Positions 22,901 to 32,281 of a stretch of 64,000 nucleotides of DNA are shown piece after piece. The translations under genes and the position numbers were made by a program. Below the pieces are notes generated by a model. That model was given only the letters and a program-made list of their open reading frames with translations, was not told where the DNA came from and made no database searches. Within the stretch, counting starts at the first letter, position 1. Every line of letters starts with the position of its first letter. The DNA comes from Ophthalmolycus amberensis (lineage: Eukaryota > Chordata > Actinopteri > Perciformes > Zoarcidae): the NCBI GenBank assembly GCA_024529925.1, contig JAFEUB010001792.1, positions 186,501-250,500 on the forward strand, in the 5' to 3' direction.

Positions 22901-25900
22901 TTAGGACTTTTTATTGATTCTAATCTCTCTTTTAAAAAACAGGTAAAACATGTGACAAATGTTTTAAAATGTAATCTCATGAATTTTAGATATATCAGAC
23001 ACTGTCTAACCATGCGGGCTGCAGAATTGTATTTTCATGCAATGATTATCCCCCATCTGACCTACTGCTTAACCAGCTGGGCACAAGCCAGCAGCACGAC
23101 ATTAAAATCCATTCATATTCTCCAAACATCATATCCTGAGTTGGGAGAACATCATTAAATTCACTGATGTGTGTCTGGTTTTTAGAATTGTACACGGTAT
23201 GGCCCCGCCTCCACTTAGTGATTTTATTAAACAAAGCACTGAAAGCAGCAGACTCACTCGATCTGCTTCAAGAGGTGATTGTGTCATTCCACATCAAGCT
23301 CGTTCAGTAAATCCACATTCTCTGTGAAGGCAGCTCACTGGTGGAATGCTGTGCCACCACACATACGCACACAAACACGTACCAACATTCAAGCATCACT
23401 TAAAGAACTGGCTTGTTGCCAATCAGGTGTGCCAGCATTGATGTGCTGTCTGTCCTGCTTGTTTCATCTATACGTGCATTTAGTCTTGATCAGCGTTGCT
23501 ATTTTCCATTGTTTGATGTGTATGTGAAGTGCTTCAGTGTTACATGTGCTTGTCCTGTAGGTGGGGCTGTTCTGCGTGACGCATGCTGAAACCTGTTATG
23601 TCTGCTCTGCTTTCATGTCGTACACTTTTCTTTTGTTGTGTTTTGGTTTTGGCTATATGTTTCTGTCTGTTTCGCTATGAATTTTAACTCCGTTTCAATT
23701 TGAGATTTTGTTATTTTAGGCTGCCTTGAAACATCTGGCCGGGGACAGCAGATGGAAATTAGCCTCTCTGGCTAACTCTGGCTCACTTACAGTGCAACTG
23801 TTGATTAGTGTGCATTGTCCCTGAAAAATAAAAAAAATAAAAAATAAATAATGGCAATAAACGGACAAAAAGGGACGCCGAAATAACTACGTAATGATGC
23901 CAATTTGTAAAATTTTGAATTCATGTTTAGTTAGTTCTCTCCGCAAAACGACAAGCAAATAACTTTTAAAATACTTGTCTTCTCAATGGAGCTCTGATGG
24001 ATCGGTGCTAGGCTATGCTAACATTGTAGCAGCTCCACCAACACTCAACATAACGTCACACAGGCGTAAATACGGCAGCGTCTGTTCATTGTTTGTACCG
24101 TATGGTTTACACACACACGTGTACACATAGTTTGGTCCGGTCTCTGTTGATATGAGGTGTCGTAGAGCTCTGGGTGAACACAGACGGCTACAGGATTTGT
24201 TTCCTGATTCAACGTCAGGACGGCAGTGATAACGCTGATAGGCTATCGCGCCACAGCGTCGCGCAATTTTTTCGGCGGAGGTGAAAAATTTCAACTCACG
24301 CGTTTGGGGCGCAAATTTGCGTCCATCGCGCCGCGCCATCGCAAATTTGCGCCCCTCCAGTCTCATCGCATCTGTGCATAGACTTTGTATGTAATCTACT
24401 CGCAAGAATAATTCGCGCCACATTTGTGTGTGTGTGTGTGTGTGTGTATGTGCGTGCATGTGTGTGTGTGTGTGTGTGTATGTGCGTGCATGTGTGTGTG
24501 TGTATGTGCGTGCATGTGTGTGTGTTTCCCAGCTGATCGTTTTGAACCATTCAGAGAAGTTATAAATCGTTCAGGTACAGACATTAAATATGACCTCATC
24601 ATTCAATTCCCAACCAATGGGAGAACTGGACTGAACCCCAAACAGAGTGACTGAAGGACGACCCACGACATCAATAATACTGTGATGTCACATCTCAATA
24701 CTGTGATGTCACGTCTCAAATGAGACATGTTGTGAGACGAGAAGAACAAAAGCACTCCCATGTCTGTGAATATGAAGCTACAGCAAGCAGCAGCTTAGCT
24801 TAGCATAAAGAGTGCTACCTTGTGCAGTCGCCCCTCTCCATCTCCCAGGAAGGCGATGGTGTGTCCAGCCTCCGTTGCTGTGGTGACGGCAGTCAGCTGG
24901 GTGGTAGAGGTGAAAGTGGGCGTGGCCTGGAGCGGCACGGTGCTGGCGATAGGGTTAGGGGTGTGTTCCCCCCCACAGGGGTACTCTGACAGAGAGTTCT
25001 GGTTCAATGTCAACAACAACAAAACATGAGTAGACAGCAACATTAACCTCCACAGGGTACTCTGACAGAGAGACAGACAGGTTCAATGTCAACAACAATA
25101 TTATGATAATAAGCAACATTATTATTGTTATTATAAACAACATTATTGTTATAATAAACACATAATTCAGGTTGAAAGTAACAGTTTAAACGAAGAACAG
25201 CTGGTAATAAATCAGACTGTATGAATGTGTTTAAATTAATATTATTATTGATAAAAGAGCGATAGATGTTTGTTTTCTGATAGAAGACACTTCATCTATC
25301 ACATTAACATGTATGATATTTTAACATTTTAACTTTTTCTTTCAGCTGCAACTGTGTGTGTGTGTGTGTGTGGTTGAGTGACAGCTGTCTGACGATAAAT
25401 CCAGCTGCAGAAGATAACAGCTCTAATCCACACATACACACACAGACACACATGTACACACACACACACACAGTATTAAGGTCAGCAGTGAGACAGATGT
25501 GACCAGCGACAATTTCTGACCAAACCAGCTGTTAATCTGCACGTGATCGATCAATGATGATGTCATACTAAAAGTATGTGTGTGTGTATATGTGTGTGTG
25601 TATGTGTGTGTGTGTGTATATGTGTGTATGTGTGTTTGTGTGTGTATATAAGTGTGTGTGTATGTGTGTATATGTGTGTGTGTGTATGTGTGTGTGTTTG
25701 TGTGTATGTGTGTGTGTGTGTATGTGTGTGTGTTTGTGTGTATGTGTGTGTGTGTGTATTCGTGTGTGTGTGTGTGTATTCGTGTGTGTGTGTGTGTATG
25801 TGTGTGTGTGTCTGTGCGTGTGTGTGTGTATGTGTGTGTGTGTGTATGTGTGTGTGTTTGTGTGTATGTGTGTGTGTGTATTCGTGTGTGTGTGTGTGTT

Positions 25901-25956
25901 TGTGCGTGTGTGTGTGTGTATGTGTTTGTGCGTGTGTGTATATATGTGTCTGTGTA

Positions 25957-25987
<31 letters not shown>

Positions 25988-27455
25988 TTGTGCATGTGTG
26001 TGTGCATGTGCGTGTGTGTGTCTGTGTATGTGTGTGTGTGTGTTTGTGCATGTATGTGTGTGTGTGCATGTGCATGTGTGTGTCTGTGTATGTGTGTGTT
26101 TGTGCGTGTGTCTGTGTGTATGTGTGTGTTTGTGCATGTGTGTGTGTGTGTGTGTGCATGTGCGTGTGTCTGTGTGTATATGTGTGTGTGTACCTTGGGT
26201 AGCTTCAGACATTTTGATGACACAGCGTATTCGATGTAAGCCTCTTCCTGTCCTCCGCTACCTCGTCCTCCTTCAGTGTAACACACTTCCTGTGCTCGCC
26301 TCAACATGGCGTCCAGCTCCGCCATCCCATAAACACACAGCGCAGAACGATTGGTCGCTACGGGCGTGGATGCTTGTCCCGCCGCCATGACGATGAAGAG
26401 GGCGGGCTCACCTGCGTGGCTCCCTAGCCTCGCCCCCTGAGCCAGGTTGTATCCGCTGCACATCAGAGGAACTTCCACGTAGGAGTAGAAGCTTCGGTCT
26501 GAGGAGCAAAGCCGGGACGCGTAGGTCCGGTACTCCTTCTTGTGCCACATGTCCCGCCGAGAGAACAGGAAGTACACATGGTTGTTGTGGGCGACGGCCT
26601 TCACGAAGTGGTTGTTGTACTCGGAGTAACTTCCTACGACCAGTTTACCAAGCTCTTCCTCCTGAGAGAACGCACGGCGGAGCGGCGGCACCGGGGACAG
26701 ACGCCGCGTCGTGATTGGTGGGATGTCTCCGGGACCTTTGCTGGTGTAGCCTCGACCAACCAGCATCAAGTGTAGCACGCCGCTAGCCCCGCCTCCTTCC
26801 TGTTTGTTCTCTGTGGTTATCACCACGGCGACGGTGGAGACTCGGGGGTCGTTGGCGGCGACGTACTGAGTGTCCACCGGGTTAGAGGTCTGATAGAGGA
26901 GCTCAGATATGTTGGATAGTCTCCTACAGACAAGAGAAGAAAGGTCACACAGGTACTAACACCTGGACAGTGTAACGGGTCACACAGGTACTAACACCTG
27001 GACAGTGTGAGGAACAGCTTCAAACTGACGACATCATGTAAACTGAGTTACCTTTTATCACAGATCCCTTGAAAGAGTGAACCACAGACGATCAGGCTCC
27101 CAGGCCCCGCCCCCTGCCCCGCCTCCACCAGCAGCAGTTTGTTATGGTTGTGAGTGGGCGTGGCCGAGGGGCATTCCTGTGGGACGATGGGGGGGAGGCA
27201 GTCGGGGGAGTCTAGGTGAGGGCCGGTCCTCACGTGTGACATCACCTCCAGGTCAGAGGTCAGCTGGTACAGGTGGTCGACTCCGCCCACATAGAGATGC
27301 CCCGCCTCCAGCACCAGGTGAGAGAGGGGGGCTCCATGCTCCTCCACCCACCACACCACGGGGTCTGAGGTCACAATGACATCAGCAGGGTGGGAGGGAG
27401 GGGGGGGGAGGAGGAGGAGGAGGAGGAGTGATGGGGGGATGGAGGAGGCCAACAT
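4446..27455 (-). CDS. plxnb3: Plexin-B family receptor (plexin-B3-like), 5' coding exons E1-E7
   Basis: Seven exons on the minus strand: 27455-27052, 26923-26194, 24998-24819, 21539-21411, 5268-5168, 4868-4736 and 4605-4446. They join in frame (404+730+180+129+101+133+160 nt) into 612 codons plus one base. The product has a hydrophobic signal peptide, a Sema domain (about residues 30-470), a Cys-rich PSI domain (about 488-530) and the start of the following extracellular segment. Plexins are single-pass semaphorin receptors; B-type members bind class 4/5 semaphorins and signal through a cytoplasmic GAP domain, which is not in this window. Phrases such as YNNHFVKA, YSYVEVPL, CGGEHTPNPIA, DPYCGWCVLEGRC and HWLWSFEP point to plexin-B, closest to B3 from memory. 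No coding defect is visible. The gene continues past position 1. Confidence 0.85.
4736..4868 (-). CDS. plxnb3: plxnb3-like exon E6: end of PSI domain and linker
   Basis: 133 nt. The acceptor TTGGGTCCAG supplies the base that completes the split Arg codon, then CSRKHQC, HWLWSFEP, QCVTVQSLRPANQS and KDEQTQ. It ends in phase 0 at the donor GTATGT (4735). The CSRKHQC plus WLWS pattern is typical of the plexin-B region just after the CGWC motif. Confidence 0.87.
4889..5160. repeat. (GACA)n / GATAAACAAAGA interrupted microsatellite in the E5-E6 intron
   Basis: The 299-nt intron between E5 and E6 is almost entirely GACAGACAGACA runs, interrupted by GATAAACAAAGA and GAGAGACAGCGA blocks. The plus strand is purine-rich with regular C. 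It is a plausible ancestor or sibling of the 28-bp array beyond E5, which shares the GAGAGACAGACAG core. Confidence 0.92.
5168..5268 (-). CDS. plxnb3: plxnb3-like exon E5: PSI domain
   Basis: 101 nt. The acceptor GTCTTTCAG is at 5270/5269 and the donor GTAGGT at 5167, ending with two bases of a codon. It encodes LSKVPVSTCERQTDC then QSCLSVRDPYCGWCVLEG, the first plexin-semaphorin-integrin (PSI) domain. Cysteines are near residues 490, 496, 499, 507 and 510 of the joined protein. PSI domains are small disulphide knots that orient the Sema head. The exon is walled in by repeats on both sides: (GACA)n downstream and the 28-bp array upstream. It also contains the array motif GAGAGACAGACAG on its coding strand. 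Confidence 0.9.
6401..9000. repeat. About 1.88-kb higher-order duplication inside the 28-bp array
   Basis: Rare markers recur 1877 bp apart: AGAAGGGAGG at 6831 and 8708, and GACAAACAGG at 6961 and 8838, with matching unit order around them. Boundaries are approximate. Confidence 0.7.
10826..14543. repeat. About 2.03-kb higher-order tandem duplication inside the 28-bp array
   Basis: The order of unit variants over about 10826-12585 recurs at 12858-14543. The offset is 2032 bp in the first part and 2042 bp in the second, where small indels occur (for example a 2-bp loss near 13705). Rare markers such as GACATGAGAAG, GACATACAGGACAAG and the AGGGTCAGAG variant keep the same spacing in both copies. 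Confidence 0.85.
16766..18746. repeat. 988-bp higher-order tandem duplication inside the 28-bp array
   Basis: Variant order at 16766-17760 recurs at 17754-18746 with a constant 988-bp offset. This includes the paired GATAATATATAG units (17390 and 18380) and the GACAGATTGAGAG marker (16760 and 17750). Confidence 0.85.
21411..21539 (-). CDS. plxnb3: plxnb3-like exon E4: last blade of the Sema domain
   Basis: 129 nt, 43 codons, phase 0 at both ends. The acceptor TATGTTGCAG is followed by VLVRSDWSGDLYGS, GSVIRADLLLDENQQ and HVYVLTNRR, which matches the end of plexin-B Sema domains. The donor is GGTGAGA at 21411/21410. The intron that follows enters the 16-kb 28-bp array only about 15 bp later. 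Confidence 0.85.
21540..22060. other. Start of the E3-E4 intron, no gene
   Basis: Unique intronic sequence with short (CA)n and (TG)n runs near 21550, 21724, 21967 and 22044. No conserved frame seen. Confidence 0.7.
22062..24425. mobile_element. Possible non-autonomous DNA transposon, split by a LINE
   Basis: The flank at 22062-22140 (TGTGTTTACACCAAACGGCC, ACGCGCCGCGACACGCC) and the region 24230-24425 (repeated GCAAATTTGCG and GCGCCGCGCCATCG) resemble termini of GC-rich fish MITEs of the Harbinger or hAT type. A LINE occupies 22388-23855 between them. I could not define matching terminal repeats or a target duplication, so family and limits are uncertain. Confidence 0.35.
22388..23855 (+). 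pseudogene. 5'-truncated, frameshifted L2/CR1-like LINE (reverse transcriptase part)
   Basis: Plus-strand LINE remnant, antisense to the plexin gene, inside the E3-E4 intron. It opens with VFLDLKKAFDT (RT motif A). After a frameshift near 22440 come LLKSYLEGRTQCVRVGD, GVPQGSILGPLLFSLYIND (motif B), a SADD version of the YADD catalytic motif near 22673, LKYLGLFIDSNLSF and a C-terminal HWWNAVPPHIR. Further frameshifts lie near 22770 and 23150. It ends with an A-rich AATAAA tail near 23820-23855. The Tyr-to-Ser change and the frameshifts make it inactive. The 5' end is truncated within the RT. Confidence 0.85.
24424..24525. repeat. (TG)n / TGCGTGCATG microsatellite
   Basis: Alternating GT with regular TATGTGCGTGCATG interruptions, in the E3-E4 intron. 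Confidence 0.85.
24819..24998 (-). CDS. plxnb3: plxnb3-like exon E3: late Sema domain
   Basis: 180 nt, 60 codons, phase 0 at both ends. The acceptor chosen is TTGAACCAG|AACTCT because it joins E2 in frame and gives the usual six residues between the LP and YPCG motifs of plexin-B proteins. It encodes EYPCGGEHTPNPIAST, the variable ATPTFTSTTQLTAVTT stretch and AGHTIAFLGDGEGRLHK, ending at donor GTAGCA. A closer AG (CTCTCTGTCAG) would break the frame. A partial duplicate of this exon start lies about 60 bp upstream in the intron. Confidence 0.82.
25030..25095 (-). repeat. Partial duplicate of the E3 splice acceptor and exon start
   Basis: The minus strand here reads TTGAACCTGTCTG, then CTCTGTCAGAGTACCCTGTGG, close to the true E3 start (TTGAACCAGAACTCTCTGTC then AGAGTACCCCTG). 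It lies about 60 bp upstream of the real acceptor and is out of frame beyond a few codons, so it looks like a local duplication rather than an alternative exon. Confidence 0.7.
25574..26191. repeat. About 0.6-kb interrupted (TG)n microsatellite
   Basis: Almost pure GT with TATGTG, TTCGTG and TGCGTG interruptions, filling much of the E2-E3 intron directly next to the E2 donor. Long Cys/Val and Thr/His frames in it are repeat artefacts. Confidence 0.95.
26194..26923 (-). CDS. plxnb3: plxnb3-like exon E2: core of the Sema domain
   Basis: 730 nt. The acceptor CTTGTCTGTAG precedes the base that completes the split Arg codon of E1, giving RRLSNISELLYQ. The exon encodes the main Sema blades: NPVDTQYVAANDP, VGRGYTSKGPGDIPPITTR, LVVGSYSEYNNHFVKAVA, YFLFSRRD, FYSYVEVPLMC, ALCVYGMAELDAML, CYTEGGRG and EAYIEYAVSSKC. 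It ends CTACCCAAG in phase 0 before GTACAC, a weak donor that runs straight into the long TG/CA repeat. Confidence 0.87.
26942..27008. repeat. Short direct duplication in the E1-E2 intron
   Basis: Two copies of a roughly 38-bp segment beginning GGTCACACAGGTACTAACAC and ending GGACAGTGT, in tandem, in the 128-nt intron between E1 and E2. Confidence 0.85.
27052..27455 (-). CDS. plxnb3: plxnb3-like exon E1: signal peptide and start of Sema domain
   Basis: Starts at the ATG at 27455 in the context GCAGCCATGT. It encodes a signal peptide (MLASSIPPSLLLLLLLPPPP) followed by the first Sema strands, including LSHLVLEAGHLYVGGVDHLYQL, HVRTGPHLDSPDC and IVCGSLFQGIC. It ends in AAAAG before the donor GTAACT, leaving two bases of a codon (phase 2). 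The signal-peptide leucines lie on a G-rich (GGA)n run on the plus strand, which could vary in length between individuals. Confidence 0.85.
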
Positions 27456-27500
27456 GGCTGCTCCTCTTTACCTGTAACAGGTGAAAGAAAGAGAGAGATG
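27456..27500 (-). other. Splice acceptor and 16-nt 5' UTR before the plexin ATG
   Basis: On the minus strand, a pyrimidine tract CTCTCTCTTTCTTTCACC leads to TGTTACAG at 27473/27472. Sixteen bases (GTAAAGAGGAGCAGCC) then lead to the ATG at 27455. This implies that a non-coding exon and the promoter lie upstream at higher coordinates. I found no convincing promoter in the window. Confidence 0.6.
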
Positions 27501-27560
27501 TTAAACTCAGCAGAGCAGCAGGTGTATTAAAACAGCATCAGATATATATATAAAGTTAAT

Positions 27561-29037
27561 TCATTCATTCATTCATCCATCCATCCATTTTCCTCCTCTT
27601 ATCTGGGGTCGGGTTGCGGTGGCAGCAGGCCAAGCAGGCTGACCCAGACTTCCCTCTCCCCGGCAACATGTTCCAGCTCATTCTGGGGGATCCCGAGGCG
27701 TTCCCAGGCCAGCTGGGAGATATAATCCCTCCTCCCATGCCCGAATTTTAGCATCCGTGACCACCGCAGCTGCAACCCTTCTGGCCTGCCGGGAACCTCT
27801 CAGCTGCTTCAGGAGACCCCTGGGCCAACCAGGCCTTGAAGGTCTCCTTCTTCAGCTTGACGGCTTCCCTCACCTCCGGTGTCCACCACCGGGTTCTCGG
27901 GTTGCTGCCACGACAGGCACCGATGAACGCTGAACGATGAACCGCTTTGAACATGGTCCATTCGGATTTCATGTCCCCATCTCCCTTGGGATGTGTGAGA
28001 AGTTCTTCCGGAGGTGGGAGTTAAAGACCTCCCGGACAGGGTCCTCCGCCAGACGTTCCCAGTTCACCCTCACTACACGTTTGGGCTTGCCGGGTCTTTC
28101 CAACCGGTTCCCCCGCCATCTGATCCAACTCACCACCAGGTGGTGATCAGTTGACAGCTCTGCTCCTCTCTTCACCAGAGTGTCCAAGACATACGGCCGC
28201 AAATCAGAAGATACGATTACAAAGTCGATCATTGATCTCCGGCCTAAGGTGTTCTGGTACCAGGTACACTTATGACCCACCTTATGGTCGAACATGTTTT
28301 CGTTATGGCCAAACCGTGGCAAGCACAGAAGTCCAATAACGAAACACCACTCGGGTTCAGATCGGGCAAGCCGTTCCTCCCAATCACCCCCCGCCAGGTT
28401 TCTCCGTCATTGCCCACGTGAGCGTTGAAGTCCACCAGGAGAACTATGGAGTCGGCAGGCGGCGCCCTTACCAGGACCACTCCCACCGACTCCAAGAAGG
28501 CCGGATACTCCGAACTGCTGTTTGGTGCATAAGCACAAAACACAGTCAGAGCCTTGCTCCCCGCGACCCGTAGGCGCATGGAGGCGACCCTCTCGCTCTC
28601 CGGGGAGAACTTCAACACAGCGGCGCTCAGCCGGGGGCTCGTGAGTCTCCCCACTCCCGCTCGGCACCTCTCACCTTGGGCAACTCCAGAAAAGGGCAAA
28701 GTCCATCCCATCTCCAGGAGCTTGGTTCCAGAGCCAGTGCTGTGTGTGGAGGTGAGTCCAACTATAACTAGCTGGTATCGCTCCACCTCCTGCACCAGCT
28801 CTGGCTCTTTCCCCGCTAGCGAGGTGACGTTCCACGTCCCTAAAGCTAGTCTATGCTGCCAGCGATCAGCTCGCCCAGGCCTCTGGCCTGACCCACCGCC
28901 CGGTCTGCATTGTACCCGACCCCGATGCTTGTCCCTGCGGGTGGTGGGTCCACAGGGTGGCTGCTCCATGTCGTTTCTTCGGGCTGAGCCCGACCGGGCC
29001 CCATGGGCGAAGGCCCGGCCACCAGACGCTCGCCCAT
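27561..29037 (-). pseudogene. Decayed LINE copy with APE endonuclease only, 3' tail (ATGG/ATGA)n
   Basis: Minus-strand non-LTR element split over three frames. The first (28969-28244) has LALGTWNVTSLAGKEPEL, VFCAYAPNSSSEYPAF and LLVDFNAHVGND. The second (28322-27969) has HKCTWYQNTLGRRSMIDF, VIVSSDL and ELSTDHHLVVSWIRWRG. The third (27972-27748) has RGSNPRTRWWTPEVREAV. Together these are the endonuclease and linker of a common fish LINE; the reverse transcriptase is missing, so it is internally deleted. The 3' end is a characteristic GGGGATCCCGAGGCGTTCCC block and an ATGGATGGATGAATGAATGA tail at 27561-27592. GDFNAH has become VDFNAH. I cannot place the clade (RTE or I/Nimb) without a search. 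Confidence 0.8.
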
Positions 29038-29050
29038 ATACATATATATA

Positions 29051-29470
29051 TATGCCAGTTTAAACTAGTGTCTAACTGTTTTAACTGGTGTCTAACTGTT
29101 TTAACTGGTGTCTAACTGTTATAACTGGTGTCTAACTGTTTTAAATGGTGTCTAACTGTTTTAACTGGTGTCTAACTGTTATAACTGGTGTCTAACTGTT
29201 TTAAACTAGTGTCTAATTGTTTAAACTGGTGTCTAACTGGTGTCTAACTGTTTTAAACTGGTGTCTAACTGGTTTTACTTAAGTCTCCCAGAGGATGAAC
29301 CCCCAGGAGGAGGTGGTTCAGACTCTCCTGATCCTGACTAACTGGTTTACACTAGTGTCTAACTGTTTTAAACTGGTGTCTAACTGTTTAAACTGGTGTC
29401 TAACTGTTTAAACTGGTTTAAACCGGTGTCTAACTAGTTTAAACTGGTGTCTAACTGGTTTTACTTAAGT
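29051..29470. repeat. 20-bp minisatellite (GTGTCTAACTGTTTTAACTG)n
   Basis: About 20 copies with one-base length variation. A non-repeat block starting CTTAAGTCTCCCAGAGGATG occurs inside (29279) and again at the right edge (29464), so array plus flank were duplicated together. Confidence 0.9.
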
Positions 29471-29663
29471 CTCCCAGAGGATGAACCCCCAGGAGGAAGT
29501 GGTTCAGACTCTCCTGATCCTGATCCGCTTCAGACTCAAACTCGTCTTTTCTTCAAATATACTCCTTTCAACCAGAAACCACCGAGACTCAGAAACCCTT
29601 TTTGTTTTAGGAGTATTCTGAGATTATTGATCATCAAGGCTCTTCTGAATCAAAGTTAAATAT

Positions 29664-30118
29664 CATACCTCATATATCAGATATATCTCATATACCTCAT
29701 ATATCAGATATATCTCATATACCTCATATATCTGATATACCTCATACATCTGATATATCTGATATACCTCATATATCTGATATACCTCATATACCTCATA
29801 TATCTGATATATCTGATATACCTCATATATCTGATATACCTCATATATCTGATATATCTGATATACCTCATATATCTGATATATCTGATATACCTCATAT
29901 ATCTGATATACCTCATATATCTGATATACCTCATATATCTGATATACCACATATATCTGATATACCTGATATACCTCATATATCTGATATATCTGATATA
30001 CCTCATATATCTGATATATCTGATATACCTCATATATCTGATATATCTGATATACCTGATATATCTGATATATCTGATATACCTCATATATCTGATATAC
30101 CTCATATATCTGATATAC
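29664..30118. repeat. ATATCTGATATACCTCAT minisatellite, left block
   Basis: 9- and 18-bp permutations of ATATCTGAT and ATACCTCAT. The right block continues at 31553-31743 beyond a LINE insertion. Confidence 0.93.
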
Positions 30119-30120
30119 AA

Positions 30121-31553
30121 CAGATCTGTGGATGACGCAGTCAACTTGGCCCATCACTTCATCCTCCAGCATCTGGACTCCCCAGGAACCTACGCCAGGA
30201 TCCTGTTTGTGGACTTCAGCTCTGCCTTCAACACCATCATCCCGTCTCTGCTGCATAGCAAGCTCTCCCAGCTGCAGGTGCCCGACTCCACCTGCAAGTG
30301 GATCACAGACTTCCTGTCCGACAGGAAGCAGCGCGTGAAGCTGGGAAAGCACGTCTCATCCTCCAGGACCATCAGCACCAGTTCCCCCCAAGGCTGCGTT
30401 CTTTCCCCTCTGCTCTTCTCCCTGTACACCAACAGCTGCACCTCCACTCACCAGTCCATCAAGCTCCTGAAGTTCGCGGATGACACCACCCTCATTGGAC
30501 TCATCTCTGGTGGGGATGAGTCCGCCTACAGGTGGGAGACTGACCATCTGGTGACCTGGGGCAGGTTGAACCACCTAGAGCTCAACGCTCTAAAGACAGT
30601 GGAGATGGTTGTGGATTTTAGGAAGAACATAGCCCCACCAGCCCCTATCACTCTGTGTGACTCCCCCGTCGACGTGGTGGAGTCCTTCCGCTTCCTGGGC
30701 TCCATCATATCCCAGGACCTCAAGTGGGAGCTGAACATCAGCTCCATCACCAAGAAGGCTCAGCAGAGGATGCACTTCCTGAGGCAGCTGAAGAAATTCA
30801 ACCTGCCAAAGACAATGATGGTGCATTTCTACAGAGCCATCATTGAGTCCATCCTCTGCTCCTCCATCACCGTCTGGTACGCTGCAGCCACTGCCAAGGA
30901 CAAGGGCAGACTGCAGCGCATCATTCGCTCTGCTGAGAGGGTGATTGGCTGCAACCTGCCGTTCCTCCAGGACCTGTTCACTTCAAGGACCCTGAAGCGA
31001 GCACGAAAGATTGTTGCCGACCCCTCCCAACCTGGACATGATCTATTTGTGCCCCTTCCATCTGGCAGGAGGCTGCGGTCCATCAGAACTAAGACCTCAC
31101 GCCACACAAACAGTTTCTTCCCGTCGGCAGTCGGGCTCATTAACAGAGCCCGGGTCCCCCACTGACTCTGTCCTCCCAAGGACATTTCCTTCTGGTCTCT
31201 CCCCTGCACATCCCTGTCTCTCTACTTAAACACACTCGTCACTTTTAACATTCATACACTTCACTTGGTTTACGGTCCTGTTATTTGTTTTTGTGTGCAC
31301 TTTATTCCATATCCTATATTCCATATCTTATTGTACATTTCAAATATGTTTCTATTTCCTGCACTGTGCTGACTGTTTTTGATAGTTAAATGTTATTTGA
31401 TAGTTAAATGTTATTCGATAGTTAAGTGTTATTTGATAGTTTATGTTATTTTGACAGTTAAATGTTATTGTTTATTGTTGAATGTTATGCACCTTCCACC
31501 ACGACAAATTCCTTGCAGGTGAAAACTTGCTTGGCAATAAACGGTTCTGATTC
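30121..31553 (+). mobile_element. 5'-truncated Rex1/CR1-like LINE inserted in the ATATCTGATATACC array
   Basis: Contains the 345-codon RT fragment below and a 3' UTR of about 390 bp with a short internal 18-bp repeat (GATAGTTAAATGTTATTT, 31378-31470). It ends AATAAACGGTTCTGATTCTG then ATTCTGAT. The same minisatellite lies on both sides, so the LINE landed within it. The last TCTGAT of the tail merges with the array motif TCTGATATACC. Confidence 0.85.
30128..31165 (+). CDS. LINE reverse transcriptase fragment (345 aa)
   Basis: Open frame covering the RT palm to the C-terminus of ORF2: LFVDFSSAFNTI (motif A), SPQGCVLSPLLFSLYTN (motif B), LLKFADDTTLIG (catalytic FADD), VVDFRKN, SFRFLGSIISQDLKW, and the C-terminal TNSFFPSAVGLINRA. 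The endonuclease and the N-terminal RT are missing through 5' truncation. It copied LINE RNA onto nicked DNA when intact; this copy is not autonomous. Confidence 0.85.
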   Translation: MDDAVNLAHHFILQHLDSPGTYARILFVDFSSAFNTIIPSLLHSKLSQLQVPDSTCKWITDFLSDRKQRVKLGKHVSSSRTISTSSPQGCVLSPLLFSLYTNSCTSTHQSIKLLKFADDTTLIGLISGGDESAYRWETDHLVTWGRLNHLELNALKTVEMVVDFRKNIAPPAPITLCDSPVDVVESFRFLGSIISQDLKWELNISSITKKAQQRMHFLRQLKKFNLPKTMMVHFYRAIIESILCSSITVWYAAATAKDKGRLQRIIRSAERVIGCNLPFLQDLFTSRTLKRARKIVADPSQPGHDLFVPLPSGRRLRSIRTKTSRHTNSFFPSAVGLINRARVPH

Positions 31554-31743
31554 TGATTCTGATATACCTCATATATCTGATATACCTCATATATCTGATA
31601 TACCTCATATACCTCATATATCTGATATACCTCATATATCTGATAAACCTGATATACCTCATATATGAGGTATATCAGATATATCTGATATACCTCATAT
31701 ATCAGATATATGTCATATATCTCATATATGATATGAGATATAT
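31553..31743. repeat. ATATCTGATATACCTCAT minisatellite, right block with inverted copy
   Basis: The continuation of the array to the right of the LINE switches orientation near 31665 (CATATATGAGGTATATCAGA), forming an imperfect palindrome. Confidence 0.88.
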
Positions 31744-32170
31744 TTTTCATGCCCACACTGATTTAATGTGATACCAAAGAGCCTGACAGAGCAGAAAAGA
31801 GTTTACTCTGTAAAACCTGAGGCTCTTTGTGATCAATAATCAGAGTGTTGATTCAGGTTGTTGTTGTTGTTTGTTGGGTAACAGAGTACAGTGAACTGAA
31901 TAAAACGCTGCATGTTCCTCTGATATAAAACGCTATTCATCTCTCTCTCTCCTGATTAACTCGTGCTCGCTCGACCATCCCTCCCTCCTGCTGCGCGTCG
32001 GTTCAGAAACTCTCTGTCTAACTCGCCCCAGTGCATGCTGGGAAACACCCAGAGAGGCCTCAGGACACACACACACACAAACACACACACAGAGTCAGTG
32101 TGTCTCCATGGTAATAACTTCCCCTTCAGCCTGATGGAGAGCGAGAGGTTCATCTGTAATTCATAGAGCT
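31744..32170. other. Non-repetitive stretch, no gene seen
   Basis: Unique sequence with a short (CA)n near 32069. No conserved frame, no clear promoter. Confidence 0.6.
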
Positions 32171-32171
32171 G

Positions 32172-32281
32172 AACAGACAGGCAGGCAGACAGACAGGCAG
32201 ACAGACAGGCAGACAGACAGACAGGCAGACAGACAGACAGACAGACAGACAGACAGGCAGACAGACAGGCAGACAGACAGC
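32172..32281. repeat. (CAGA)n / CAGGCAGA microsatellite
   Basis: Tetranucleotide repeat ACAG/GCAG, about 27 copies. Confidence 0.92.

Noticed and set aside
24981..24991. Alternative E3 acceptor at CTCTCTGTCAG
   Set aside because: It would put the exon out of frame with E2 and lose the expected spacing before the YPCG motif.
25423..26390. Thr-His and Cys-Val repeat frames over the TG/CA tract
   Set aside because: Microsatellite translation; only 26923-26194 within this span is genuine plexin exon.
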